Shown: positions 1-12,275 of the stretch, in pieces
How positions within the stretch are numbered: the stretch's first letter is position 1
Layout: each line of letters opens with the position of its first letter
Assembly: GCF_030272615.1 (NCBI RefSeq)
Contig: NC_081409.1
Coordinates: 616,951,755-617,015,754, forward strand
Direction of reading: 5' to 3'
Length of the DNA: 64,000 nucleotides
From: Cryptomeria japonica
Taxonomy: Eukaryota > Streptophyta > Pinopsida > Cupressales > Cupressaceae
The notes under the pieces: model-generated
Told to the model about the DNA's origin: nothing
The model's input: only the letters and a program-made list of their open reading frames with translations
Database searches by the model: none
Made by a program: the position numbers and the translations under genes

Positions 1-1900
1 TCTCCTGCCAATTTCTTGGGGTTAAGCTTTATTTTATGATTGGATCGCGCTCCTAAAATTTTGAGAAAAATGTTCGGGACCGTGTGCACTCCGGGCGCCA
101 TGGTCCCGACAACTTTTCACCAAATTTTCAGGGCCGTCGGATATGATGATTTTAGAGCGAATCCTGAAGTTACAGGTGATTTTGAGATGTTTTGACCCCC
201 GAAATCAAGCCCCCAAGTTCAAAATAGGACCTAATTAGGGTTTTTGATTAAATGATGTATAGGAAGAATAAAATGAAAGGGGCACACTTTAATGAAAAGG
301 GCCCAACTTTATGATATAGGAGATGATAAAATAGAACCTTAGACCTAATTAATTTAATTAATTAAGTGCTAAAGGGGAAATGCAGTGCAAAATGCAAAAT
401 GCGCCAAGGCGGGTGCTAAACTAGGTGTGAAATTGTACCACCCTAGCAAGTGCGTACAATTTACGACGCTACACATTTAATTAAATCCCCCTTCAAGCCA
501 TGTAAATTACATTTAATTAAATCCCCCTTCAAGGCATTTAATTAAATTTACATTTAATTAAATCCCCCTTCTAGCCATTTTAATAAAATTTACATTTAAT
601 TAAATCACCCCACTTGCAAAAATTAAAAAATTCACATTTAAATAAATCAATATTTATTTAAATCTATCAAATGCAAGTTGCAACCAACAATTGAAATAAA
701 TTAATTTAATTTTAATTAAATCCTATTTTCCCTCACCCACTTGCAAAATCCTAAATCTCCCACTTGCCTCCTAAACCTCTACTAGAACCTTCTAGATTCT
801 TATAAACATCCTAATCCCATCCTAATCATGTCTAATCTCCTAATCATGTCCTTTCCCTAAATTTGAGGAGTTCACTTCTCAAATTTGGAAGAAAGTCTTC
901 TAAATGCATTTCAGACTTTATTTCTTCAACAAGCTAACTTGTTGGGTTCCCCAAATTTGGAAGGAATCTTACAAATTTGTCCCCAAAGTATTCCTAACCA
1001 TTAATGGTTAACTCAACCTTCCCACATGGTTAGAGACTTTCTATCTAACTTGACCTTCAACTAACCCAAGCATCTCATCAAGCACTCATGACTTTGACCC
1101 TGGTTATCTTATTAACCCTTGCACAATAGTTTATCCTTTGGGTAAAAGCTTTATCCATTGGTTATTCACTAACGTAACCATAGCCTTACCTCCTAAGGTA
1201 ACCACCATGTCGCCTCAGGCATTTAATGCCTCTCGCCTCTCCTCTGAAGCCCTCTCAAGGTGACATTTGTCAACTTGGGATTGGATTGAATCCCTCACAT
1301 GGATTGATAACTTTCAATTGTAGCCCTTGTTGAGATTATTCAATCTCAACCATCCATTGCCCTATTTTACCTATAAATAGAGCCCATTCCTTCTTCAAAT
1401 ATCCAAGTCTTGTGTGCATCTAATTTATATTATCATTTCATCAAGCTTTGTTAGCCTCTCTTTGATAATAGCATTTTTAGATCATTTAGTAGCATCATAG
1501 CTTAGATTCATCATGTTTTGCATATCATGTTAGTAATAGCATGTTAGCTTCATTTACACACTAGCTTAATATCTCTTTAATACCATTTTCATGTTAGTTT
1601 TAGCTTCATATCAATATCTTGCACCATATCATCATCTAGTTTCATATCTAAATCATTCATTACGATCATAGTTGCATCCATTTTGATCCTAAAATCCTCT
1701 AAATCTCATTCTCTAGGTTGTCATCCAAGAGATCAAGTGCTCTCCCAAGTGAGGGCCACCTTGAATCTTGATGATCTTTAGAGATAGAGGATCATGGAAT
1801 GATTTTGAGAGTTTTAGATTCACTAACTTGTTTTGTTGATTTCTAACCTCTAATGCAATGTTTCATGTGTATCTTTGAGATGTTTTCCTGTCTTGTAGGC
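1..1900 (+). repeat. Diverged LTR of Tat-like type, left end outside the window
   Basis: From about 400 to 1450 the plus strand matches, with many substitutions, the reverse complement of the LTR at 10429-12262. Shared in the same order are the TTTAAATAAAT-rich segment, the segment around CCTTCTAGATTCTT, the segment around GTAACCACCATGTC, the GTGACATTTGTCAACTTGGG segment and the TATA box. It is therefore an LTR of a related family in the opposite orientation. The right end was not pinned down: no clear CA end followed by a primer-binding site was found near 1900. It could be a solo LTR or the 5' LTR of whatever lies to its right. The first 350 bases do not match the other LTR. Confidence 0.6.
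1372..1379 (+). promoter_or_regulatory. LTR TATA box
   Basis: TATAAATA sits inside CCTATAAATAGAGCCC, at the same place relative to LTR homology as the TATA box of the complete Tat element (25075-25082, minus strand). Conservation between two diverged LTRs supports a real core promoter directing transcription to the right. Confidence 0.55.
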
Positions 1901-2875
1901 TGATACCACATTTCTAGCATACACCTATTACTCCCTTTCTCTCTCAAGTCTCTCTCTCCTTCCCTCTCTCCCTCTCTCCCTCTCTCTTTTCCTCTCTCTC
2001 TCTCTCTCTAGCTTAGATCCATCCATTCATCTTAGATGAGTTCATTTTGGAAACATTTAGTTAATTATATGCATTAGGGATCTTGTTCAATTAGGATTCA
2101 TTCAATTCTTTTGAAAAGAATAGAAAAATATCCTAGGGATCTGCTTCAATTAGGATTCATTCAATTAGATACTATTTAATTGATTTGGCCAACTAATAGA
2201 GTGAACCTTTCAAGGTTGCTAACTCCCTCACTTTAGGCTCTGTAGAATCTAGGCGAGTGTACCTACTCACCAATCAGTTCTCCAAATTTGTGCTTGATGA
2301 TGTTATTTTTTTCTCGAGTACTCTCTTGAGGGGACATCATCCTCATTTTTCTATCCTACTATTGACACCCCAAAATCCAGTAACATTACCTAATTCCCCT
2401 AGCATGTCAGTCATCACCAAGCTTTTGTATTTGGCATAAGTGAAAGATTAAAGCTACAAAAGTTTTCTTTAACTCAATACAAGAAGTAAAAGGATAATCA
2501 TGAAAGTAGAAGAAATCAAGTAATTTAAACAATATTATATTTTATCCCAAAGGTATATGCCACTTTGAGATAAACACCAGAAGCAGGGAAATACAGTGTG
2601 TTGGATATGGTAAAATTTTTGTTTTATGCAATGCTTGTCGCCTGAGAGTTAGGGTTTTAGGGTTCCTGACGGTTCTATGTCTTAGGTTATTCTTTTAGTT
2701 CTCCCGGGTTATGTTATTTCTTGTTGTTGACTTATGGTAGCAGGTTTCCATATCTTAAGTGATGATTGATAGGTTTCTTTGTTGTTTGATTACCGGCCCT
2801 TGCGTTAGGAATTACCATTCGTAAAGGTTATTTTAATATGCAAAATACTCCTAAGTATTGTTAAAACCCCGGGTC
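1901..2875. other. Non-coding stretch with CT-rich run and short direct repeats
   Basis: Positions 1933-2009 are almost pure C/T. A segment beginning AGGGATCT and containing TTCAATTAGGATTCATTC occurs at 2076 and again at 2135 (offset 59). At about 2170-2265 there is a weak inverted match to 29560-29670. No open frame here looks coding. Confidence 0.5.
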
Positions 2876-3918
2876 TTGAGTCATTTATTACCATAGGAAG
2901 GCCTTGCACATGATAAATTAACCCATAAGGTTTTCCACCTATTCTAAATGATCACCTAAGTGCCGACCCCAAGTGAATCGGTCATGCGGGATAATATTTA
3001 CAAAGAAAGCACCCATTGTCCCTTATCCCGTTGGGTGTTTCAATGTGATTTTCAACCTCATGAGATAAGGAAATGATAGTTTCCAAAGAGTGCATCTTAT
3101 CTCGCAGGGTCTCCAAGTTACCATAATAGCATTATAGGGCAACGTGAGACAAGTCAACAAAGAAGAATGCTATGCTTTTCTTATCCCACACGTTCCCACG
3201 GGGATAAGAAAAGTGTCGCAGGATAAGAAAATAACTAAGAAAAGGGTAAGAGGTCTTATCCCACGGGGAGAGAGATCCACAACAAAGATGAATGAAAGAT
3301 AAACGGGTAAGGTATATGCCACTTTGAGTCAATTATTTCCCTAGGAAGGCCCTGCGCACGATAACTTAACCCATAAGGTTTTCCACGTGTTCTAAATGAT
3401 CACCTAAGTGCCAACCCCAAGTGACACGGTCACGCGGGATAAGATTTACAAAGAAAGCACCCCTTGTCCCTTATCCCGCTTGGTGTTCAATGTGATTTTC
3501 AACCTCATGGGATAATGAAATGATATTTTCAAAAGAGTGCATCTTATCCCATGACACATTTGCATCAATGATTTGGCACTGTGGGATAAGAAGAAGGAAA
3601 TAATTACAAAGGAATTCTTATCCCACAACAACTACAAGGTGAGAAAAGAAGCAATGCGGGATAAGGAGCGACTAAAAGAAATAAGTAGTAGAGGTCTATC
3701 CCACAATGATCTAGGAGCACTGCGAGAGGCTCGTGGGATAAGGGTTGTCTTAGTTACAAAGGGGAAATATTATCCCATAGGGTCTCCAAGTTACCATAAT
3801 AGAATTATAGGGCAACACGAGACAAGTCAACAAAGAAGGAGGCTATGCCTTTCTTATCCTGTGCATTCCCACGGGGAGTAGAGATCCACAATAAAGGTGA
3901 ATGAAAGATCAACAGGTA
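2876..3918. repeat. Imperfect tandem duplication, 449-bp offset
   Basis: The segment starting at 2876 (TTGAGTCATTTATTACC) is repeated from 3325 (TTGAGTCAATTATTTCC). The match runs to about 3103 in copy one and 3545 in copy two. The rest of copy one (3110-3315, from GGGTCTCCAAGTTACC) reappears at 3780-3918. Copy two therefore carries about 225 extra bases (3551-3775), filled with additional GGGATAAG/CTTATCCC motifs. Confidence 0.8.
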
Positions 3919-4293
3919 AGACTCAAAGGTGCACTGCGAGATAAGAGTGTTAAAGGAAAGAAGAGGAAGGCTTATCCTGCGATGTGTTCCTCTTGTTCAA
4001 AGATGGCCGCAAGATAAGAGTTATATGCTGAAAATAAGGGAAAGCTTATCCGGCGCGTTCCCGCGAGGATAAAAGATGTACTATGGGATAAGACAAAGCT
4101 AGTTCAAAGGCTTATCCTATAGATGGTAGGAACATAAAGGAAAAGGGCTTGTAGGTGGAAGGCTAGGAGCAACGCGGGATAAGGCTTCCAAGGTAAAACA
4201 CATAAAAGCTTATCCCGCAAGGATAGAAGAAGGGGTAAATGACATCGTGGGATAAATAAAACAAGGGAAATCTACAATAGAGGATTATCCCGC
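2986..4293. repeat. Array of about 30 alternating inverted GGGATAAG motifs
   Basis: The decamer GYGGGATAAG (plus) and its complement CTTATCCCRC alternate along this stretch. Plus-sense copies start near 2986, 3199, 3217, 3434, 3508, 3581, 3656, 3733, 3935, 4011, 4083, 4174 and 4246. Minus-sense copies start near 3022, 3180, 3253, 3470, 3543, 3618, 3697, 3770, 3853, 3970, 4045, 4110, 4208 and 4284. From 3434 to 3770 the spacing is 35-41 bases at every step, and each converging pair could form a 9-10 bp stem with a loop of about 26 nt. The array ends about 470 bases upstream of the ATG of the unknown gene at 4768. GATAAG is the core of the plant I-box/GATA-factor site; whether that is relevant is unknown. 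Confidence 0.85.
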
Positions 4294-4767
4294 AAAGATA
4301 GTTGAGATGGCAGAAGGAGCTTCTGAGAATATGAATTTCTAAATTGACAAAGGGGACTTTAAGGGGATGCCACATCACTATTCAGGGAAGGTCAATGAGC
4401 AATCCTGACCTTCTATTGAAAGATCAATGGATGAAATTCAAAATTGGCACCAACGTCTAGCTCTGTCCAACACAAATGAATTAATAGCATCATAATAAAA
4501 TGAGAATTCAATGGCATTTTTCATAGCTTGCATACAGAGAGAATTTAGAGCGTTCTAGAGCGAGAGGAAAATCGGTTTCCAACATTCCAGCATGCCTTCC
4601 AAGGATTTTAAGTAAAAAAGAAAATCAATAAGTGATTTTGTCCTGCTTGTGCGCATTATCAAACTGCTGTAGTGGTATTTTGAGCTGTCCATGTGTGTGC
4701 CCTAGGGGTTGGTAGGTTTTAATCTTGTATTTGATTTCTGAAATGTTTCTCAGTCTCAAGTGTTAAA

Positions 4768-7749
4768 ATGGCCTCCCCTACTGAGATATATGTTGTCCCT
4801 GCTGAAGCAAGCTCATTAATCCCTATTACAGAGGCTACGCCTGTGGGTATGGTTGCCCCCGTGCAAGAAATTGCGAATGCCCCCTCTGTGCAACCAAGCC
4901 CTAGAAATGTTCCACAAACATTTGAAGAGGCCGAAGCTAGCTCCCCTGCAAAGGAGAAGGCCACAAAGAGAAAGAGAAAAACAGTCCAAAAGACCACCAC
5001 TATTGCTTCTGACAGTGAGTCTTCAGATGAGCCTTCTCCCACTCCCAAACCAAGAAAACCCACTCCAAAGAGGAGGAAGAGAATTAGAAAAGGATTCAGC
5101 CAAAGTGGTCTCTACTGAAACCCCATCCCTTTCTACAATTGACCCATGTGCTAAGGAAGTCCCAACCCCGCAGGGAGAAAACCCTTAGGAGCCAGCCAAG
5201 GAGGCTGCTCAAATTAAGGAAAATACCCCCAAGCCTGCAAAGTGATCCAAGAAAAAATCCAAGGGAGAGTCATTATCCCAGGAGGAGTAACCATCAACAC
5301 ACCCCCTACTCCTCTTGTACCCACTATGACCACTGAAGAATTGCAATATGAGGTCGAGCACAAATTGGAGGAGAGTTCAAAGAGGCCAACCAGATAGACT
5401 AGGAGCCTGCACCAAGACTTGCTTGAATTGTTTTAAGGATCCACAATGTAGGATCATGTGATAAATGTTTTCACTGACAATGAGGTAGGGTATAGGGATG
5501 CCATAATCAAGGAAAGGGGCTGGGAAATGTTCCATTCTTTCTATGGGAACAGAGACAAGGCCATCCCAGTGTGCAACCCTTGGACGCTGAATTTAGGCAA
5601 ATTGGTGGTGCCCAATGTTTTTATGGAACCAATGCTCATAAGGGAACTAGAAAGTGCACATGATATTCCAAGCCAGGCCATTAGGACTACAGAAGGCTAT
5701 GTCCTACTAGACATCTCTCCCAAGTCCATCATTGAATGTTTTGGGCTAGATAAGTCTTCCCTCACAAGAATAAACAAGGACAATTTGAAGAGAGATTATG
5801 AGAATAAGAAGGATATGTACATGAAAGACCTTGTTCCTCATTTCACGAGGAAACTCTACAAGGATTCATGCAATTATGTCCTGCCATCTGAAAGGGAGCC
5901 CTTCATGTTTGATTGCTTTGAGCCATACTATGTTAAAACTTATTATGCACTGAGGCAGGTCCTTGGAGTTGATTGCGAGCTCATAAAATTTCCTATTAAT
6001 TTTATTATGATGACTATTAATATTCAACACCCTTCGATAAATGAATTTTATAAGTTTGCAAGTGTTATTCATGATAGAATTCATGAGCGGCTGAGGAAGG
6101 CTAAAAATAAACATGTGAAATTACAATTCATGCACTATTATTTAGTTTATCATTTGATTCTTTATTAGAACAAAGCATATTGTAACCCCTAGTTGAGAAT
6201 AAGGGCAAATGATCCCTACATTGGCCTCTCATGGCCAATGCAAAGATGGACTTAGGTATGGGATAAGGGGTCCAAATTTGGTGACTATTGTGTATTCTTT
6301 GATCATTTTGTGATGAAAAGTTTTACAAGGCTTGGGGTAGTGTTGCCAAGGCTGCCTAAAGAAATTATTAAGATATTGAGAATAAGTAGTTGTAGGACAT
6401 ATGGATTGGTATACCCTGAGGGTGCATTCACCCATAATTTTGGGGATTTATTCTTCTATGGAAATTGTACAATTATCAAAATTTATGGATGTGAGAAGAG
6501 GCCCCATGTTCTGCCAATTTTTGTCTCCCTAAGGTTGGCTTTCCTAGAATTCATTTGGCAAATGATGTGAATGGAAAGGGAGAAAATAAAAATGGATAGA
6601 AAGGGAAATCTCCTCCCCAGGGTAACGGTATTCAATGAATTCATTATGGGTTGTGATGCATTAGAAAAGCTGCGTAACGTTTTGGTAAAAAATCATAGAT
6701 TAAGAGTTGTCTAGGCTAGGCATTTTGACCCCAAGGGGTTTATAAATGACATAAGAGTAAACAAATTGAAAGAAAAAGGGTATTTTCATTCTTTTGTAGA
6801 AAGGGAAGACTTAATAAAAAATGCCCTTCCTCGTGAGGTTGAGCAGAGAAGGAAGAAGTGGGACCTCATGAACAATATTGAAAGAGAGAGGAAACAAGAG
6901 GACCCTAATTTTCTAGGTTCCTTCTGGCATTTTTGAGATGATTTTGCTAGAATGTCTTTCATACTAAGAAAGACAGATGACATAATTAAGGATGAATTAC
7001 AATGAAGAGAAGCTAGGGATAAAGGAGTGGAATATAAAGAAAAGCCAATTGATGCATCTCCCAAGGCTCAGACAGTTGAGGAAGCATCTGTAGAGTCCTC
7101 TAAAGGAGGTGTACAAAAGGATAAGAAGGTGGATTCTGAGTAGGTCAGGAAGATTGAAAAGGGAAAAGACAAGATATCCAATTTTGTAGATGTTCAAGAA
7201 GATTTTGATAATTCTATGCCACCACCTTCTCCTTCAAGAGATACATTCCAGGATGATGCAAATGCTGAAGTCTTTAACGATCTGGACAAGGCTATCATCC
7301 CAAGCACAATCCCTATAGAGGAAGCAGATGATGAAAGGATTATTGCTTCAAATAAATTAATGGCGGATGATAATTTTGTTAACACCCCTCAGTTCAAATC
7401 ATTTTGGCTAAGAGAGAAATTGAAGAGTATGTCTGATGAAGAAATCAACAATTTTGACAAGGATAACTTTAATTGCACCCCTCAAGAGGGCAGATAGATG
7501 GTGATGAACAACAAAATGCTCTTGGTCCTAGGGTGGAATGTTGAAATATTATTTTTGCTAGATCAGATCATGCGGCATAAGGATCCCAATTTTGCAAGAG
7601 AGCTTGGAGAACATGGCTCTGGGGTCAGCATAAGCTCAAAGGCTTTTTCTTTATGGTCAAAGGCTCCTAGCACTCAAAAGCCCATAGTTTTGCAGGGGGT
7701 ACAACAAAAAATAGGGGATGCTATTGTAAGGATCCTTGAGGATACTACT
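4768..7749 (+). pseudogene. Unrecognised large gene, 5' part (about 994 codons), broken
   Basis: I do not recognise this protein. From the ATG at 4768 (ATGGCCTCC) nearly all coding-like sequence stays in one frame to 7749. The N-terminus (residues 1-110) is low-complexity, rich in Pro/Ser/Glu, with basic clusters such as TKRKRKT and KRRKRIRK that look like nuclear localisation signals. About 5085-5290 continues in another frame, so two indels flank it. The central part (5458-6570) looks like a folded domain with segments such as GWEMFHSFYGNRDKAIPV and NPWTLNLGKLVVPNVF. After 6570 the sequence becomes charged and probably helical. In-frame stops occur at 6166 and several later points. Codon usage and length suggest a formerly real protein. 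It could be a host gene or a non-gag ORF of a non-autonomous LTR element, because an LTR and a long leader lie upstream. The reading continues at 27562 after a nested insertion. Confidence 0.6.
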
Positions 7750-8010
7750 TGTAAAGATGTAAATTTATCTATAAGACATAATCTACTCTTTATTCATAAA
7801 TAAACTCTACCGTCAATTAAGAAGTCTATTTCATAAATTCTATAAGGAAATATCAATAAGTTGATAAAAGAATCATAGATATACAATCTTTGATGTAAAA
7901 TGAAAGATACAAATTTCTCAATATATAAATCCTTATTCCCTACTTAGGCTTTCATATTTCCTTAAGTAATATACAAATAGAAAGAAGGTGAGATACATCC
8001 ATCAATCTCC

Positions 8011-8198
8011 ATTCTGAGTCGTTTCCTTTCAATCCTTCGAATGAAGACGAGAACAAGATATATGCATTTTTTCTGCCCAACCATGAAGCTTACGCTTCCC
8101 CGGAATTCTGAGTTGTTTCCTTTCAATCCTTCAAATGAAGACGAGAACAAGATATATGCATTTTTTCCGCCCAACCATGAAGCTTACACTTCCCCGAA
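8011..8198. repeat. 94-bp tandem duplication
   Basis: A unit starting ATTCTGAGT and containing GAAGACGAGAACAAGATATA occurs at 8011-8104 and 8105-8198 with only a few substitutions. It lies inside the outer LTR-type insertion. The open frames across it are not convincing genes. Confidence 0.85.
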
Positions 8199-10428
8199 AT
8201 TCTTGGTCAATCAAGAATACCCGACCCTACACAAATTGTTTTAACCAAATAATTCAAAAGGCAAGAGGGAATCTGGTGCATACCTAGATGATACAAGCAT
8301 TTTCATTTTTCTAATTCTTTTAAGAAACAAGCATTCATTATCAATCAAGGATATGGTAGAGAGCATAAAATAAAGAATTCCATCTATTTCTATGGATAAT
8401 TCAAATAATTACTTGGCCGAGTATAATGCCATGCATAGCAAAATAAATAGTTGGAAAAAACAACTATTCTCTCTAAGATTCCACATTCGGCACCCGTCCC
8501 GGAAGGTAAATTTCTATACACAAGCCTATCCATAGTTTGGTTCCCACAAACAAGAATACATTTAAGAATACAATCTTTTGACTAATTGAAATAACATATT
8601 CCCTATTACTTTCGTAAAATAAACACTATTTCATCTCTTTCACCTAATTGAATATAATCTTTCGTAACTTGAAAAGCAAATATAATTTCAACAACATTAT
8701 TCGAATAAATACAAAGTAAAAAGAAGGTACATGTATGTACCTTACATATAAATTGAATAAAATAAGTACACATTCTTTTATTCAATTATCAAACATTTAA
8801 AAGCGTAATCATTAACATGCATTTCATTTCTTTAAAAATCTAAGTTTTCTATCGTCTAAGCTTTCTATCTTTCCATGTGTCTTGGTCCATTTATCTCTTT
8901 CTCAAAACATCATATTTAGTTTAATACTAATATGTGACTTCTCATGATTTAAATACTCAACTCACTAATTTTACTAATTTACCATAACAACAATCGAACA
9001 TGATGAAAATTCATAAAGCATCTATCTATATGGCCTTTTTAATGAGACATATGATAACCATCTTTTCTCTTCATGAAAGGATCTAATTTGAAAGTGTAAG
9101 TCTTTTCTTATTATTTTAAAATAAACTTCACTATTTAATAAGTCATAATCCTAATATTTCATCTTCTTCGCAGTTCAATTTTAGAGTTTCTCTCTCTATC
9201 CTCTTATTCTATTTCTAGAGGATTGGGTGATCTAATTTCTAAGAGTTCACTAAGTTTTATCAACAAAATTTCATAAAATATATCATTATTGCATCTATAT
9301 TTGCATGATCATAATTTAAACAATTATAAATTGATTCGGAATGCGACTCTAACTCTTCCATTATAATATTTCATAAATCTAAAATTAGATCATTCTTTAT
9401 CTCTTAAATCTTTTCAACAAAACATACTAGATTTGAGCCTACCTCAAGAAATGCGATCCAGGTCTATTATGATCCTTGATAACTTCAAATTGTCAACAAT
9501 ACGTCCGGATTCCAATGCTTTCCTCCTCGACACTCTTCTATCTCACGAGCTCTCTATTCCTAGTCCATATCCTTTCTATATTCTGGGAATTCCTCTGATA
9601 ATAATAAAGTAATTAACACTCATTCACGAGCGTAACCTCTAAGTTTGACACTAAATCGGAGATGCTCATCATTGATCTTTTACGACTCGGTCATAAACAC
9701 ATCAAAATCTCCATTATTCTATTCACTCTAATCTCTTTGTTGCTCTTCTTCGTTCTTGTTCTCCTCTATCTTGCTTCTCACTAACTTCCTATCTTCTTCT
9801 ATATTCCATTCTCCAATCCTTCCTAATCTCTTCTCTCTATTCTTTCTAATCTTTTCTTGTTGTTCTTCCTCTCTCATGTGTCTTTCATATTTCTCCTTGT
9901 GTGTCCTCATCTCTCTATCCTATGTCTCTATTTATTCTGAATTTTCCTATGATGTCTCCCAAATTAGAGGCTCAATTAGGGTTATTAACTTGTAGTCTTC
10001 TTCTGCATTTTGATGAGTCTTCAACTTAACTCTCTCTAGCCTTTGTTATGCCATCAGTTATCCTTATCTCCAATCTACACGTTTTGGAGAGATGGTAGTT
10101 GTAGTTACATCTTTTGCAGATGAGTCGACCATGCATCAACTTCCTATCGTTGGCATCCTCAATACCATGGAACCACATGCCTGCTAATTCATTTCTCTCT
10201 GCAGTTATATGCCAAAGATTGTGGACTTTATCCATGTTACCACCGTGGGAAACTATCAGTCGATATCAATCTGCGTGGGATGAGGGATTTATCCGTGGAT
10301 GAGTCTGCAGTCACTGTTAGAGGAGTACCTGCTATCTCGTGGCAGATTGCTTGCAAAGGTGGAGGGGTCGGCAAGTTACAAACAACTACAAACACTTAAG
10401 TGTTTGTCATGAGCGAGATTATAGTTCT

Positions 10429-12262
10429 TGATGTCATGGAAATGGGGACAAGGCAACAACAAAGTTCAATGTTAATAAGTTAGTTTCAACCATAAAAACA
10501 AAACAAAGAACTAAAAACCATTCCAAACATATCAAAGGAGATTTCAAAAAGCATGAAAGAAGTTTAACAAAATAAAAGAAAGGAGAAGAGCCTCCCTAAG
10601 ATGCTTCCATGATGCCTTTTGATGCTTCTCCCTTGTTTCTCCCCTCTCCAAATCCCAAATGAGTGTAGCTCTCAGCTTTTAGCACTAGCCATGGATGCCA
10701 TATGGAGATTCAAGATGGTTGAATATGATAAGCAAATGCTATGCAAGTGTAGATAGTGATGCTATGAAAAAGCTCTATGCTAATACCAGTATAACAACAA
10801 TACTCTAATGCTTCTTTTTTTGCTTGACGAGAAGGGTTCTATTTATAGAAGAAATGGGGAAATGAAGGGTTAAGATTGAGCAATCTTAACAAGGGTTAGG
10901 ATTGAAAGATATTCAATCCATGTGAGACTTTCAACCCAATCCCATGTTGACAAGTGTCACCATGAGGAGGCTTGAGAGGAGAGATAAGGAGCATTAAATG
11001 CTTGAGGGGACATGATGGTTACCCTAGTCAAAGAAATAAATTCTTTGAAGAGACACATGGGTTACATGAGGGTTAAGTTAGGGGTCAAAGTCCTTAACCA
11101 TGGGTGCAAGTGGAATTAACCATTAATGGTCATGTAAGAGCCATAAGTGGTTTGGAAGACTTTATAGGTTAATTTGTTGAACACACAAATCATTAATTGC
11201 TTTTCAAAGACTTTGGAGTCTTTGAGAAGTGACTCCAATTTGCTTAGGAATGTGACAATATTTAGGGGATGGATTAGGTTAATTAGGAAGGGTTTAGAAG
11301 AATCTAGAAGGGGTTTAGGCATGCAAGTGGATTTTGTAGGAAAATGCAAGTGGGAGGAATTTTGGTTTGTTCAATTAAAATAAAATCATTTATTTCAATT
11401 AAATGGTGTAAGTTGCATTTGGATAAATATTTAAATAAATATTAATTTATTTAAATGAGAAAAAAAGGATAAAACATTAAATGCTTGAAGACTTTGAGGG
11501 AAACCATTAAAGGCTTAAGAAGACTCTAGAAGGAAGCCATTAAGTTTGAAAACTTTAAGGGAAACCATTAAAGGCTTAAGAAGACTCTAGAAATAAGCCA
11601 TTAAGTTTGAAGACTTTAAGGGAAACCATTAAAGTCTTAAGAAGACTTTAAGGGAAGCCATTAAGTTTGAAGACTTTAAGGGAAACCATTAAAAGTTTCA
11701 AGTGGGTGAGGATAAATAGGATTTTAAATAAATAATTTATTTAAAATAGTTGTGCAACTTGCATTTGTAGGAAAATGCAAGTGGGTGGAGGATAAAGGTG
11801 ATTTAAATAAATAATTTATTTAAAATAGTTGTGCAACTTGCATTTGTAGGAAAATACAAGTGGGTGGAGGATAAAGGTGATTTAAATAAATAATTTATTT
11901 AAAATAGTTGTGCAACTTGCATTTGTAGGAAAATACAAGTGGGTGGAGGATAAAGGTGATTTAAATAAATGTTAATTTATTTAAATGTGAGAGATGGGTT
12001 TTTGGGGGTTTTAAATAAATATTAATTTATTTAAATGTGAGAGAAGATTTAATCAAACAAATATGATTTATTTATTTAATTAATGGTCTGAATTTGGTTA
12101 AGTGAATTAAATCAAATAAATTGAATAATTTATTTAATTAATAGGAGAAGAGGGTTAAGATGAATTAATTAAATATTAATTTAATTAATTATTAATTGAT
12201 GGTTATAATCAAATAAATATTAAATATTCATTTAATTAAGTGGACAGATTTATGTGATTACA
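10429..12262 (-). repeat. 3' LTR of the Tat element (1,834 bp)
   Basis: Read on the minus strand the LTR starts TGTAATCACATAAATC at 12262 and ends CCATGACATCA at 10429, giving TG...CA ends. It matches 24654-26359 almost base for base. It is 128 bp longer, because it has three copies of a 79-bp repeat instead of two plus about 49 further bases near 11960-12030. A TATA box lies at 10850-10857 (minus). Two opposing small frames near 11116-11383 recur in both LTRs and are not genes. Confidence 0.95.
11470..11980. repeat. Two tandem repeat families inside the LTR
   Basis: At 11470-11695 a unit around GAAACCATTAAAGGCTTAAG recurs three to four times. From about 11711 a 79-bp unit containing TTGTGCAACTTGCATTTG follows, with AATAGTTG at 11745, 11824 and 11903. 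The other LTR has the same 79-bp unit only twice (25969, 26048). Repeat number therefore changed after the two LTRs were made, probably by slippage or unequal recombination. Confidence 0.9.
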
Positions 12263-12275
12263 TTTGCCCCTCTTT
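12263..12275 (-). other. Polypurine tract (plus-strand primer) of the Tat element
   Basis: On the minus strand the 13 bases AAAGAGGGGCAAA directly precede the TGTAATC start of the 3' LTR. Position and composition fit the RNase H-resistant primer for plus-strand DNA synthesis. Confidence 0.9.

Noticed and set aside
2986-4293. CRISPR-like array
   Set aside because: The repeats are 10 bp, alternate in orientation, and lie in a plant retroelement context without cas genes.
11116-11383. Identical 77- and 69-residue frames here and at 25341-25608
   Set aside because: Conservation comes from the two LTR copies of one element; the two frames overlap on opposite strands and resemble no protein.
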